DNA of 64,000 bases from Streptomyces sp. MMG1121 (GCF_001280015.1 NZ_LGDV01000190.1:1-64000), one strand, 5' to 3'. Positions 37,700 through 48,508 are shown, numbered from the stretch's first letter. Translations and numbers: made by a program. The notes: a model not told the origin generated them from the letters alone.

Positions 37700-38779
37700 A
37701 TGACTCAGGGGGCCGGTCAGGGACCCGAGGTGGAGCGGACGGCGACGCTGCGCGACTTCCGGGTACCGGCGTACGTCCACGAGACCGGTCCGTACGTCGG
37801 CACAGCCCAGCCGGGCGACACCGCGCCGCCCGCCGACGAGGCGTACCCCGAGGACTACACGCCCACACAGCGCGACCTTCCGGTCATCAAGCGGACCGAC
37901 ACGGTCCAGGTACCCGTCGAACCGGCTCCCGCGCCGCCGACGCCGCAGCCCGCGGCCGGCCCCGGGGCGCTGTTCGTCGTCGGGGACGTCCACGGGTACC
38001 TCGACGAACTGGTGACCGCCCTGCGGGAGCAGGGACTCATCGACGAATCGGGCCAGTGGTGCGCGGGCACCGCCCGGCTGTGGTTCCTCGGCGACTTCAC
38101 CGACCGCGGGCCCGACGGCATCGGCGTCATCGACCTGGTGATGCGCCTGTCCGCCGAGGCCGCCGCGGCCGGCGGCTACTGCAAGGCCCTCATGGGCAAC
38201 CACGAACTACTGCTGCTCGGCGCCAAGCGGTTCGGCGACACGCCCGTCAACTCCGGCGCGGGCACCGCCACCTTCCAGGCGGCCTGGCTGCTCAACGGCG
38301 GCCAGAAGACCGACATGGACCGCCTCCAGGACCATCACCTGCAGTGGATGGCACGTCTCGACGCCGTCGAGGAGGTCGACGGCTATCTGCTCGTGCACTC
38401 GGACACCACCGTCTATCTCGACTACGGCGACTCCATCGAGGCGGTCAACGACACCGTCCGCGAGACCCTCACCCGCAATGACGCGGACGAGTGCTGGGAT
38501 CTGTTCCGCAAGTTCACCAAGCGCTTCTCCTTCCGTGACGAGGGTGGTGCAGACGCCGTCCGTTCCCTTCTCGATACGTACGGCGGCACCCGCATCGTTC
38601 ACGGCCACAGTCCGATTCCCTATCTCCTCGGCGAGGTCGGCTCCGAGGAGGGCGAGGAGGGCAGCGGCCCGGTCGTGGAGGGGCCGCACGTGTACGCCGA
38701 CGGGCTCGCCATCGCCATGGACGGCGGAGTGACCATGGCCGGAAAGCTACTGGTCCGGCAACTTCCTCTGGATAACTGA
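37700..38779 (+). CDS. PPP-type metallophosphoesterase (Ser/Thr phosphatase fold)
   Basis: 359 residues. A Pro-rich, probably disordered N-terminus (~90 residues) precedes the calcineurin-like domain. All PPP signatures are visible: GDVHGYLDE, GDFTDRGPDG and GNHELLLLG, with a late His in VHGHSP. It resembles small bacterial protein phosphatases acting on phosphoproteins or diadenosine nucleotides. GGAGGGGTCTG precedes the ATG. Partner kinase unknown. Confidence 0.88.
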   Translation: MTQGAGQGPEVERTATLRDFRVPAYVHETGPYVGTAQPGDTAPPADEAYPEDYTPTQRDLPVIKRTDTVQVPVEPAPAPPTPQPAAGPGALFVVGDVHGYLDELVTALREQGLIDESGQWCAGTARLWFLGDFTDRGPDGIGVIDLVMRLSAEAAAAGGYCKALMGNHELLLLGAKRFGDTPVNSGAGTATFQAAWLLNGGQKTDMDRLQDHHLQWMARLDAVEEVDGYLLVHSDTTVYLDYGDSIEAVNDTVRETLTRNDADECWDLFRKFTKRFSFRDEGGADAVRSLLDTYGGTRIVHGHSPIPYLLGEVGSEEGEEGSGPVVEGPHVYADGLAIAMDGGVTMAGKLLVRQLPLDN

Positions 38780-38960
38780 ACGTTCCCCGGGAAGGCGTCC
38801 TCCGGACGCAGTACGCGCAGGCCGGAACGCAATTTCCGCAACCCCCTGTCACCGCGTACCGTCACGGCTCTACCATCGGCTTATCCGTAGCAGGCTCCCC
38901 TCCGTTTCTGCCCGACGGCTCGCCGGCGTGCGAGCCCCAAGCCCTACGGAGCATCGGGGG

Positions 38961-39836
38961 ATGCACATGAACAGCGTTCCGCAGTACCTGCAGAGCGAGG
39001 ACCGCCAGGAATTCGAGCGGCTCCTCGATGAGGCGCTGCGCTCCGCACCACACCGACCGGAACTGGCCGCCGTCGGACAGCGGCTCAACCCCGAACAGCT
39101 GCGCACCATGGCGCTCAACGCCACCGCCCTGATCACGGCGGCCGCCGCGGCCGAATACCAGCACTACGTCCAGGCCCGCGAGGAGCTGCGCCATCCGGCG
39201 ATGGCCCCTGTGACCTCGGGCGATTCCGGTTCCGGTGCCGCGGATCCGGGTCCGGGTCCGGCTGCGGCCGACCTCGCCACCACTCTCGGCGAAGCGGCCG
39301 AGAGCTCCGGCGCGGGCGCCATCGCGGTCGTCGCCGTGCTGGCGCCCGTCCTCTCCGGAACCGCCGCGGCGATCTTCCTGCTCATCGGCTACATCCTGAA
39401 GACACTGAACCCGGAACAGGCCTTCGCCGGCACCATGCTCACGGCCGGCTGGGTGTTCGGCGCGGTGACCGCAGCCGCGGTCCTCGTCGCCGCCGTCGGG
39501 CTGCTCCTCACCGCCCTGCGCAACGGCAGTTCGGCGCAGGCCCAGGCGCTCGACGCGGCGCACCAGGAACTGGACAGGGCCAGAGCGGCCTGGCGCGACG
39601 CCCTGCTGGAGCGCGGCATCCTGCCGTTTCTGCGCGAGGCACTCGCCGAGCCCGGACCCGCCCCTGCGCGGCTCCGCACGACCCCGCCCAGCTCGACCGG
39701 CCGGATGCCGCGCCTGGGCTACGACCGCCCCGGCTTCAGCAGCCCCGACAACGGCTCGGAGTCCGACCGCCCGAGGTTCACCAGCCCGGACTACACGAGC
39801 CCGGACTTCGGCGGCCCTGAGCATCGGCCCGAGTGA
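38961..39836 (+). CDS. Hypothetical two-helix membrane protein
   Basis: 291 residues from ATG 38961 (38967 is the alternative, six nt after GGGGG). A cytoplasmic alpha-helical N-terminus (SVPQYLQSEDRQEFERLLDEA) leads to two strong membrane segments (~130-155 and ~170-195). A coiled-coil-like Gln/Ala/Arg stretch and a Ser/Pro/Asp-rich tail follow (repeated SPD in the C-terminal 35 residues). I do not recognise the family. A general role at the membrane is all that can be inferred. Confidence 0.7.
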   Translation: MHMNSVPQYLQSEDRQEFERLLDEALRSAPHRPELAAVGQRLNPEQLRTMALNATALITAAAAAEYQHYVQAREELRHPAMAPVTSGDSGSGAADPGPGPAAADLATTLGEAAESSGAGAIAVVAVLAPVLSGTAAAIFLLIGYILKTLNPEQAFAGTMLTAGWVFGAVTAAAVLVAAVGLLLTALRNGSSAQAQALDAAHQELDRARAAWRDALLERGILPFLREALAEPGPAPARLRTTPPSSTGRMPRLGYDRPGFSSPDNGSESDRPRFTSPDYTSPDFGGPEHRPE

Positions 39837-40065
39837 CCCCGCGGCGGCCCGGACACGGCTCGCGCCCCTACCGGCGCGGGCCCGACCGGGCGGCCGACGG
39901 GTCCGTACGTCGGCACCGCCATGGCGGTCAGCCGCACCCTCGCCGTCGATTTACAGAGCCCGCGGCTCCAGGCCCTGCACGCATCGGAGCACACCGTGGA
40001 GTCCGTCTGTGACAACGGGCCGGGGCCTGGGCGGCAGGTCCCCGAACACCTGTGAGCGCGGCCGT

Positions 40066-40103
40066 GGGCGGTGCTCACGCCCACCCACAGGTGAGCACCG
40101 CCC
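40066..40103 (-). terminator. thiC terminator
   Basis: A perfect 13-bp stem (GGGCGGTGCTCAC / GTGAGCACCGCCC) with a 12-nt loop begins about 10 bp beyond the thiC stop codon. Confidence 0.85.
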
Positions 40104-40113
40104 AGGAGAGCCG

Positions 40114-41910
<1,797 letters not shown>

Positions 41911-41971
41911 CTACGCCGGCATTACCCGGTAACAGGTTCGGCGGTCGACGCAGCGGATCCCGTCGGTCGAT

Positions 41972-41985
41972 GTTTCCCGTGAAAC
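41972..41985. other. parS-like site (1 mismatch) inside TPP riboswitch P3
   Basis: GTTTCCCGTGAAAC, one mismatch. It faces the second site at 41993-42006. The two form a near-complete inverted repeat with outer arms CGATGTTTC and GAAACATCG (41968-42010). Confidence 0.7.
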
Positions 41986-41992
41986 AGGCTTC

Positions 41993-42006
41993 GTTCCACG
42001 TGAAAC
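41993..42006. other. parS-like site (1 mismatch) inside TPP riboswitch P3
   Basis: GTTCCACGTGAAAC, one mismatch to consensus. It pairs with the adjacent copy in the riboswitch RNA. Confidence 0.7.
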
Positions 42007-42139
42007 ATCGCGTATACGGAGGTCAGCGCCCTCTCAGCCCGGTGCTCCGAGCTCCCGCGTGTGCAAAGGTGCCTCCACGCTAGCGTCATATGTGGCGTGC
42101 TGAACAGTGGGCCCCTGCCGTTCTTGCGATGATCTGGCG

Positions 42140-43648
42140 GTGACCAGGATGGAGCAGTACCCGTACCAGCCGCCCGAGCCGCGCCGCCCGGACGGCTCAG
42201 CGCAGGGTGCCGGCCACGGCCACACCGCGGCCATGCCGGGCACCGGGCACACCCCTGAGCGGGGTCCTGGCGGGGACGACGGCCAGCATCACGACCACGG
42301 GCACCGGCAGGGCGGGCGTGGGCAGGGCGGGCGTGGGCCGGGCCACTCGCACGGCCACAGTCACAGTCATGGGCCTGCCGCCCCCGTCTCCAAGCACCTG
42401 CGCAAGGTCATCGCCGCGATCCTGATCCCGTTCACCGCGGCGGTCGTCGTCGGTCTGGTGGTGCTCTGGCCCGGGGGAGCCCCGCCCCACAAACGCACCG
42501 GCGTCGGCTTCGACCGGCAGACCCAGCAGGCCACGGTCGCCCAGGTCGTCGAGGTGAGCTGCAAGTCGGTGAACGCCTCCGGCGAGACGCCGACCGGCGA
42601 CACCTCCACCGCCGAGGGCAGCTCGGCGCAGCAACAGGCGAACGGAGCGTGCAAGAAGGCCACCGTCCGGGTCGACACCGGCAAGGACAAGGGCCGTACG
42701 TTCACCGAGATCGTGCAGCCGGACCAGCCGCGGCAGCTGCATCAGGGCGAGAAGGTCGTCGTCGCCTACGAACCCTCGGCGCCGAAGGATCTGCAGTACT
42801 CGGTGGCCGATGTGAACCGGCAGTTCCCCATGTACCTGCTGGCGGGAATCTTCGCACTCGCCGTCGTGGTGGTGGGCCGGCTGCGCGGTGTCATGGCGCT
42901 GGTCGCACTGACGGTGAGCTTCCTCGTGCTGACCCTGTTCATCCTGCCCGCCGTCCTGCAGGGGTCGAACCCGCTGCTCGTGGCGGTGGTCGGGGCGAGC
43001 GCCATCATGCTGATCGCCCTGTACATGTGCCACGGCCTGTCCGCCCGTACGTCGGTGGCGGTCCTCGGCACGCTGATCTCGCTGTCGCTGATCGGCGCGC
43101 TCGGCTCGCTGTTCATCGGCTGGGCCGCGCTGACCGGCAACACGGACGACAACACGGGCCTGATCCACGGCCTGTATCCGTCGATCGACATGAGCGGTCT
43201 GCTGCTCGCAGGCGTCATCATCGGCTCGCTCGGTGTCCTGGACGACGTGACCGTGACGCAGACCTCGGCCGTCTGGGAACTGCACGAGGCCAACCCCTCG
43301 ATGGGCTGGCGCGGGCTGTACCGGGCGGGCATCCGTATCGGCCGTGACCACATCGCCTCCGTGGTCAACACCCTCGTCCTCGCCTACGCCGGCGCGGCAC
43401 TGCCGCTGCTGCTGCTGTTCTCGATCGCGCAGAGCAGTGTCGGGACCGTGGCCAACAGCGAGCTGGTGGCCGAGGAGATCGTACGCACGCTGGTGGGCTC
43501 GATCGGCCTGGTCGCCTGTGTCCCGGTCACCACCGCGCTCGCCGCGCTGGTGGTCTCCGCCGACCGGCCCGGACCGGATGCCCCGGCCCACATCGGCGCC
43601 CAGCCCGTCCCGGCACGCGGCGGCCGAGGACGGCGGCGGAAGCGGTGA
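42140..43648 (+). CDS. YibE/F-family membrane protein with His-rich N-terminus
   Basis: 502 residues. The first ~90 residues are hydrophilic and strikingly histidine-rich (HHDHGHRQ, then GHSHGHSHSHG), a metal-binding candidate. About eight membrane helices follow, with LDDVTVTQTSAV and the GPDAPAHI tail of the YibE/F family, whose transport role is undefined. GTG 42140 with GATGAT six nt before it suggests a leaderless message; ATG 42149 is an alternative. It converges on ssgA. Confidence 0.85.
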   Translation: MTRMEQYPYQPPEPRRPDGSAQGAGHGHTAAMPGTGHTPERGPGGDDGQHHDHGHRQGGRGQGGRGPGHSHGHSHSHGPAAPVSKHLRKVIAAILIPFTAAVVVGLVVLWPGGAPPHKRTGVGFDRQTQQATVAQVVEVSCKSVNASGETPTGDTSTAEGSSAQQQANGACKKATVRVDTGKDKGRTFTEIVQPDQPRQLHQGEKVVVAYEPSAPKDLQYSVADVNRQFPMYLLAGIFALAVVVVGRLRGVMALVALTVSFLVLTLFILPAVLQGSNPLLVAVVGASAIMLIALYMCHGLSARTSVAVLGTLISLSLIGALGSLFIGWAALTGNTDDNTGLIHGLYPSIDMSGLLLAGVIIGSLGVLDDVTVTQTSAVWELHEANPSMGWRGLYRAGIRIGRDHIASVVNTLVLAYAGAALPLLLLFSIAQSSVGTVANSELVAEEIVRTLVGSIGLVACVPVTTALAALVVSADRPGPDAPAHIGAQPVPARGGRGRRRKR

Positions 43649-43768
43649 AGCGTCGGCCGAAGCGGTGGGAGGGCGACTGAAGGATGGGAGTGCGGCTGAA
43701 GTGATGAGGCGGAAGCGGCCGTTGCGCGATGCCCTACGTCCTGCGCAGCCTGTCCGCCACCCCGCGCA

Positions 43769-43832
43769 GAAGCGTTACTGCACAGCTCCAGACGGCGTGT
43801 GGAGCACTCGGCGCCTCGTGCCGTAACGCTTC
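43769..43832. terminator. Bidirectional hairpin between yibE/F-like gene and ssgA
   Basis: Outer arms GAAGCGTTAC (43769-43778) and GTAACGCTTC (43823-43832) are perfect; inner arms GCTCCA (43785-43790) and TGGAGC (43800-43805) add a second stem. It reaches into the ssgA stop codon and likely serves both converging genes. Confidence 0.65.
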
Positions 43833-44238
43833 AGCCGGCGCTCTGTTCCTCGGCCAGGATGCGGTCCAGGGCCTCTTCCAGATGCGTGTCGAAATCGGCG
43901 AGCGCACCCTCCTGGCCGAGCGGCACAAGCTTGTCCGTACGGTCCAGGAAGGCCACGAGCGGCGGCGCCGACGAGCGGAACAGCGCCTGGTCACCGCCGA
44001 CCTTAAGCCTGATCAGAACCTCACCGAGCACCTCGGAATCGGCGGGGGCGATATGCACATCCCCTTCCCCGCACGGCCGGCCGACGCCATCGATCAGCAA
44101 CTCGCGACCGAAGGCCCAGGTCACCGGTGCATCACCGGGCAGGTGAAAGGTGAGCCGCACGGCATAAGGATCAGTGGTCTCATAGCGCAACTCCACCGGA
44201 ATGCGGAAGGAGAGCTCCTCCGAGACAAGAAAGCTCAT
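43831..44238 (-). CDS. ssgA: Sporulation/cell-division regulator SsgA
   Basis: 135 residues from ATG 44238 (MSFLVSEELSFRIPVELRYE). It is a SsgA-like (SALP) protein that helps choose septum sites and promotes sporulation-specific division in Streptomyces. DPYAVRLTFHLPGDAPVTWAF and LVAFLDRTDKLVPLG are family signatures. Length fits the 136-residue family norm. In-frame ATG codons at 44241 and 44268 are alternatives. It is directly downstream of ssgR, which activates it in S. coelicolor (published). Confidence 0.95.
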   Translation of the reverse strand: MSFLVSEELSFRIPVELRYETTDPYAVRLTFHLPGDAPVTWAFGRELLIDGVGRPCGEGDVHIAPADSEVLGEVLIRLKVGGDQALFRSSAPPLVAFLDRTDKLVPLGQEGALADFDTHLEEALDRILAEEQSAG

Positions 44239-44367
44239 CATGACTTCTGCCTGTACGGACTCGCGCATCGTCTACCCCGTCATAGGACATCGACTGGCTG
44301 GGATTGATCCCTCTAAGCGTGGTCAAATCTTGCTGAAAGTACTCAGCACATTACAAGGAGTAAGTTT

Positions 44368-45417
44368 TCAGATACTGATAGAGAGCATGAGGTATCCCAG
44401 GTGGCGCCCGATCTCGGCCTGTAGCCGACGGGCCGCGGGCAGCAGCCGGTCGGCCTGGTGGGCGGGCATTGACATGGCCATCGTGGCCACGGTGGTGCCG
44501 ATCGTGATCGGGACCGCCGCACACACCGTCCCGAGCGCGTACTCCTGGCGCTCCACCACCGGCTCCATGCGCTGCAGCCGGGCCAGCCGACGCAGCAGAG
44601 CATCGTTGTCACGCACCGTGTACGGCGTGACGGGCTGCACGGGGTAGCGGGCGAGATGGTCACGGCGGGCGCTCTCGTCCAGCTGGGACAGCAGGCACTG
44701 CCCGATGGCGTGCGCGTGGCCGGTCGCCCTGAAGTCCGCCCACTCCTCGACCGCGGGGGTCTCAGGGCTGTCGGAGACGCACACGACCTCGATCTCGCCG
44801 TCCCGGTACATCGCGTAGTACACCGGCACACCGATGGAATCGCGCCAGTGCGCCAGCAGGTCCACCACCGCGCTGCGACGTTTCTGCTGTGCTCCGCTGC
44901 TGCCGAGCCGCTCGGCCGCGTCACCGAGGAAGAACAGCCCTTTCTCACGGCGCAGATAGCCCTCGTGGACCAGGGTGCGCAGCAGATGGTAGGTCGTGGG
45001 CAGGGCAAGGCCGGTCTCGCGGGCCAGCTGCTTGGCGGGGGCGCCGTAGACATGCGCGGCGACGGTCTCCAGCAGGCGCATGGCGCGCTGAACGGATCCG
45101 ATGAGCGTCGCGGCGCCCGCCGGCCCCGGGGCGTTCACGGGGTCCGGCTGGGCGAGCAGGGCCGGGGACAGAGGCCGGCCGGAAGCGTCCGTGGAACGCG
45201 GCTGGCCTGAAACCTCGTCAGGGTGCGGGTGTCTGGAGACGTCCGCGGAGTAGGGGGTGGCGGGGGCCTCCGCAGCGTGGGGGTGGGCCGAGACGTCCGC
45301 CGACTGCGGTTGGCCGGGGACGGCTACGGCGGACGGGTGCCGCGTGGGAGGCGCGCAGGAGCGCGGTGGGGTGGCGGGTGCGTGGGGATCTGCCGGTGCG
45401 GCGTCAACCGTGGCCAA
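44368..45417 (-). CDS. ssgR: IclR-family activator SsgR with repeat-containing N-terminal extension
   Basis: 349 residues; the conserved IclR part (~residues 105-349) starts LIGSVQRAMRLLETVAAH, with an HTH (AKQLARETGLALPTTYHLLRTL) and effector domain. SsgR activates ssgA transcription in S. coelicolor, where I recall a shorter protein (~240 residues). TTG 45417 has GGGAG six nt upstream, so the long form is likely made. The extension is Pro/His/Ser-rich with 18-residue repeats. No ribosome site is seen at internal GTG codons near the IclR domain. Confidence 0.88.
   Translation of the reverse strand: MATVDAAPADPHAPATPPRSCAPPTRHPSAVAVPGQPQSADVSAHPHAAEAPATPYSADVSRHPHPDEVSGQPRSTDASGRPLSPALLAQPDPVNAPGPAGAATLIGSVQRAMRLLETVAAHVYGAPAKQLARETGLALPTTYHLLRTLVHEGYLRREKGLFFLGDAAERLGSSGAQQKRRSAVVDLLAHWRDSIGVPVYYAMYRDGEIEVVCVSDSPETPAVEEWADFRATGHAHAIGQCLLSQLDESARRDHLARYPVQPVTPYTVRDNDALLRRLARLQRMEPVVERQEYALGTVCAAVPITIGTTVATMAMSMPAHQADRLLPAARRLQAEIGRHLGYLMLSISI
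45186..45347 (-). repeat. 54-bp imperfect tandem repeats in ssgR
   Basis: CGTCC marks of successive units fall at 45186, 45240 and 45294, exactly 54 bp apart (18 codons). In protein terms the units start SADVSAHPH, SADVSRHPH and STDASGRP. They are in the extension before the DNA-binding domain. Confidence 0.8.
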
Positions 45418-45556
45418 GGGTTACTCCCGGAGCGCGATGGGCAGCCCGTGCCGGGAAGAGCACGGAGGGGTCTGCGCCGCCCACGGGGCCGGACCCCGCG
45501 GGGAGTTCCGGACTCTAACCCTCTGCCGCCGCGCGCAGACGGCCTCACGGGGAAAC

Positions 45557-45574
45557 TTCCCTCCCCCGAGGGAA
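45557..45574. terminator. Short hairpin upstream of ssgR
   Basis: TTCCCTC and GAGGGAA (7-bp arms) with a CCCC loop, in the 218-bp gap between the small membrane gene and ssgR. It may terminate the small gene's transcript. Confidence 0.4.
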
Positions 45575-45635
45575 CCTCTGATCCCCTGGCCGGGACCGGT
45601 GATCGCGTGACTCGGTCACCAGTCCCCGCATTCCG

Positions 45636-45848
45636 TCACCAGTCGCTGCGCGACGAAGAGTTCGACAGGAACTTGCGCACGATATAGATCAGTCCGCCGA
45701 CCAGCGCGACGAAGATCAGAGCCTTGAACAGCAGGCCGATCACGAATCCGACGACGGTCGCTATCAGGCTGCCGAACACGACCAGGGCGATGACCGGCAC
45801 CGCGACCCACTTCACCCACCAGGGCAGTTCCGCGAAGATCTCTCGCAT
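45636..45848 (-). CDS. Small two-helix membrane protein
   Basis: 70 residues from ATG 45848 (MREIFAELPWWVKWVAVPVI). Two hydrophobic segments (~12-35 and ~40-58) with a positively charged tail. It looks like the small actinobacterial family I associate with DUF5326, but I am not certain of that name. GGACAAAGG before the ATG is a fair ribosome-binding site. Function unknown. Confidence 0.75.
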   Translation of the reverse strand: MREIFAELPWWVKWVAVPVIALVVFGSLIATVVGFVIGLLFKALIFVALVGGLIYIVRKFLSNSSSRSDW

Positions 45849-46025
45849 CGCCTTTGTCCTTTGCGTTGTCGTATTGCAGTCGTACGTCTGGGTAGTCGTA
45901 CGACTGCGTTTTCGTACGTCGTTGATGTTCCGCATTCGATGCTAGAGCCGCGAGGCGGTCTCGCGGGGGCCTCTCGTCCCTTGTCCTCCCCTGACCCGTC
46001 CCCTAGGGAACCCCGGGGTCGGGTC

Positions 46026-46343
46026 TCACGCCTCGGGCGGAGAGAAGACGACGAGAACCCTCAGGTCCTCGCTGATGTGGTGGAACCTGTGGGCAACCCC
46101 GGCCGGCACGTACACGACACTGCCCCGCGCCACCTCGGTCGTCTCCGGGCCGACCGTGATCGACGCTCGGCCGCTCACCACGAAGTACACCTCGTCCTGG
46201 TTGTGCGGCTTCTGCGGGTCGTGCTCGCCCGCGTTGAGCGCGTACAGACCGACCGACATGTTCCGCTCCCGCAGGAACTGAAGGTAGGCCCCCTCGTTGG
46301 CGGCGCGCTCCGCCTCCAGTTCGTCCAGTCGGAATGCCTTCAT
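46026..46343 (-). CDS. Single-domain cupin protein
   Basis: 105 residues, one small beta-barrel. Cupin motif 1 is GEHDPQKPHNQDEVYFVVSG with metal-ligand candidates His and Glu; motif 2 is VPAGVAHRFHH. Probably binds a metal ion and a small ligand; enzyme or sensor roles are both possible. Divergent from the 46403 membrane gene across a 59-bp gap. Confidence 0.88.
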   Translation of the reverse strand: MKAFRLDELEAERAANEGAYLQFLRERNMSVGLYALNAGEHDPQKPHNQDEVYFVVSGRASITVGPETTEVARGSVVYVPAGVAHRFHHISEDLRVLVVFSPPEA

Positions 46344-46402
46344 CGCCGCTGTCGCCCTCGCCTCACTGCTCGGTTCCGTTCCGGTCTGCCACGATCAGAC
46401 AC

Positions 46403-46780
46403 ATGAAGAATTTCGTAGTCAAGACGATCGCCAACGCAGGCGCCCTCGCGGTCGCCGTATGGCTGCTGGACAAGATCACCCTGACCGGTGACAACACAGC
46501 CAAGAAGGCCGGCACCCTGATCGTGGTCGCACTGATCTTCGGCTTGGTGAACTGGCTGGTCAAGCCGATCGTGAAGGTGCTCACCTTCCCGTTGTTCATT
46601 CTGACCCTGGGCCTGATCACGCTGGTCGTGAACGCGCTGATGCTGCTGCTGACCTCCTGGGTGTGCGACAAGCTCTCCCTGAGCTTCCACGTGGAGGGCT
46701 TCTGGACGGCCGTCCTGGGCGGTCTGATCATCTCCGTCGTCTCCTGGGCGCTGCACGTCGTCCTGCCCGACGAGGACTGA
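46403..46780 (+). CDS. Four-helix membrane protein of phage-holin superfamily IV type
   Basis: 125 residues with four hydrophobic segments. It resembles small PF04020-type proteins labelled mycobacterial 4-TMS holin; no phage genes are nearby, so the name reflects homology only. The end ALHVVLPDED is typical. No ribosome-binding site is visible; CACGAT ends seven nt before ATG 46403, so it may be leaderless. The phosphatase gene starts eight bp downstream. Confidence 0.85.
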   Translation: MKNFVVKTIANAGALAVAVWLLDKITLTGDNTAKKAGTLIVVALIFGLVNWLVKPIVKVLTFPLFILTLGLITLVVNALMLLLTSWVCDKLSLSFHVEGFWTAVLGGLIISVVSWALHVVLPDED

Positions 46781-46787
46781 GCGCGCC

Positions 46788-47279
46788 ATGACCTACCGCG
46801 TCTGTTTCGTGTGCACCGGCAACATCTGCCGCTCGCCGATGGCCGAATCCGTCTTCCGCGCGCGCGTGGCGGAGGCCGGGCTAGAGGACCGGGTGAAGGC
46901 CGACAGCGCCGGTACGGGCGGCTGGCACGAGGACGACCCCGCCGACCCGCGCACCGCCTCGGTGCTCGAGGAGCACGGCTACGACAGCGAGCACGTCGCG
47001 CGCCAGTTCCAGCCGTCCTGGTTCGGCCGCCTCGACCTCGTGATAGCCCTCGACACCGGCCACCTCAAGGCCCTGCGCCGCCTCGCCCCCACCGAGGAGG
47101 ACGCCCGCAAGGTCCACCTGCTGCGCTCCTACGACCCCGCCGCCGGCGACGACCTCGACGTACCGGATCCGTACTACGGACGACGCGGCGGCTTCGAGGA
47201 GTGCCTTGAGATGGTGGAAGCGGCGAGCGCCGGTCTGCTCGCCGCGGTGCAGGAGCAGCTGGAAGGACGGGCCGCGTGA
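46788..47279 (+). CDS. ptpA: Low-molecular-weight protein tyrosine phosphatase
   Basis: 163 residues. P-loop CTGNICRS (Cys9 nucleophile, Arg15) and general-acid loop DVPDPYYG match the arsenate-reductase-like tyrosine phosphatase fold. The S. coelicolor counterpart, PtpA, influences secondary metabolism when over-produced (published). It overlaps the next gene by four bases (GTGA). Confidence 0.95.
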   Translation: MTYRVCFVCTGNICRSPMAESVFRARVAEAGLEDRVKADSAGTGGWHEDDPADPRTASVLEEHGYDSEHVARQFQPSWFGRLDLVIALDTGHLKALRRLAPTEEDARKVHLLRSYDPAAGDDLDVPDPYYGRRGGFEECLEMVEAASAGLLAAVQEQLEGRAA

Positions 47280-48424
47280 GCGACGCCACCAGGGGCGCGG
47301 GCCCGGCCGGCGACGGCACGCGCGCGGTGCGCGCCGGACTGCCCGAGCCGGTCAAGCATGAACCTACCCTGCCCGGACCGGTGTTCGCGGCGCACTTCCA
47401 CCTGCCCGGCGAGGCGACGGGCCCGTACCGGTACGGCCGTGACGAGAACCCGACCTGGACGCTGCTGGAACGGGCCATCGGCGAACTGGAGGCGCCCGGA
47501 CGGGACGACGTCGAGACGCTGGTCTTCGCCTCCGGCATGGCGGCGATCTCCTCCGTGCTGTTCTCCCAGCTCCGCGCCGGCGACGCGGTCGTGCTGCCCT
47601 CCGACGGCTACCAGGTGCTGCCGCTGGTCCGCGCCCAGTTGGAGGCGTACGGCATCGAGGTGCGCACGGCGCCCACCGGCGGTGACGGGCAGCTGGAGGT
47701 CCTCGACGGCGCCCGGCTGCTGTGGATCGAGTCCCCGTCGAACCCGGGGCTGGACGTGTGCGACATCCGACGGCTGGTGGCGGCGGCCCACGCGCAGGGC
47801 ACCCTGGTGGCCGTCGACAACACTCTCGCCACCCCGCTCGGGCAGCGCCCGCTGGAGCTGGGCGCCGACTTCTCCGTGGCCAGCGGCACCAAGCAGCTCA
47901 CCGGGCACGGAGACGTGCTCCTCGGTTACGTCGCCGGGCGGGACGCCGAGGCGATGGCCGCCGTAGGCCGCTGGCGCAAGATCGTCGGAGCTATCTCGGG
48001 GCCCATGGAGGCTTGGCTCGCGCACCGGTCCATCGCGACGCTCCAGTTGCGCGTCGACCGGCAGAACGCCACCGCCCTCGCGGTCGCCGAGGCCCTGCGG
48101 CAGCGGCCCGAGGTGTCCGCTCTGCGCCACCCCGGGCTGCCCGACGACCCCTCGCACGAGGTCGCCACGCAGCAGATGCGCCGCTACGGCTGCGTCGTCT
48201 CCTTCATGCTGCCCACGCGCGCGCGTGCCGAGCGTTTCCTCAAGGCCCTGCGGCTGGTGGAGGACGCGACGAGCTTCGGCGGGGTGCGTTCGACGGCCGA
48301 GCGTCGTCGCCGATGGGGCGGGGACGACGTGCCGGAGGGCTTCATCCGGATGTCCGTAGGCGCCGAGGACCCGGAGGACCTGATCGCGGACGTGCTGCGC
48401 GCTCTGGACGAGTCCGCCGACTGA
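47276..48424 (+). CDS. Cys/Met-metabolism PLP enzyme (cystathionine gamma-lyase/synthase family)
   Basis: 382 residues, fold-type I PLP enzyme. The cofactor Lys lies in SGTKQLTGHGD; VFASGMAAISSVL and IESPSNPGLDVCD are the usual phosphate and cofactor loops. The family covers cystathionine gamma-lyase, gamma-synthase and methionine gamma-lyase; the exact reaction cannot be fixed from this sequence. Translationally coupled to ptpA. A terminator follows at 48472. Confidence 0.9.
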   Translation: MSDATRGAGPAGDGTRAVRAGLPEPVKHEPTLPGPVFAAHFHLPGEATGPYRYGRDENPTWTLLERAIGELEAPGRDDVETLVFASGMAAISSVLFSQLRAGDAVVLPSDGYQVLPLVRAQLEAYGIEVRTAPTGGDGQLEVLDGARLLWIESPSNPGLDVCDIRRLVAAAHAQGTLVAVDNTLATPLGQRPLELGADFSVASGTKQLTGHGDVLLGYVAGRDAEAMAAVGRWRKIVGAISGPMEAWLAHRSIATLQLRVDRQNATALAVAEALRQRPEVSALRHPGLPDDPSHEVATQQMRRYGCVVSFMLPTRARAERFLKALRLVEDATSFGGVRSTAERRRRWGGDDVPEGFIRMSVGAEDPEDLIADVLRALDESAD

Positions 48425-48471
48425 GCCACCGCGCGTCCGCGCCCTGACAGCGCGCGGCATCCGGATGCGGC

Positions 48472-48508
48472 GACGGTCCGAGCCTCCCCCCTCGTGGCTC
48501 GGACCGTC
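48472..48508 (+). terminator. Strong hairpin terminator
   Basis: A perfect 13-bp stem (GACGGTCCGAGCC / GGCTCGGACCGTC) and 11-nt loop, 48 bp past the PLP enzyme stop. Confidence 0.85.

Noticed and set aside
39837..40065. tRNA-like or small-gene remnant before thiC terminator
   Set aside because: No cloverleaf can be folded by eye and no start with ribosome-binding site is present.
46403..46780. Prophage holin
   Set aside because: Homology name only; there are no phage genes, lysin or integrase, and the neighbours are housekeeping genes.
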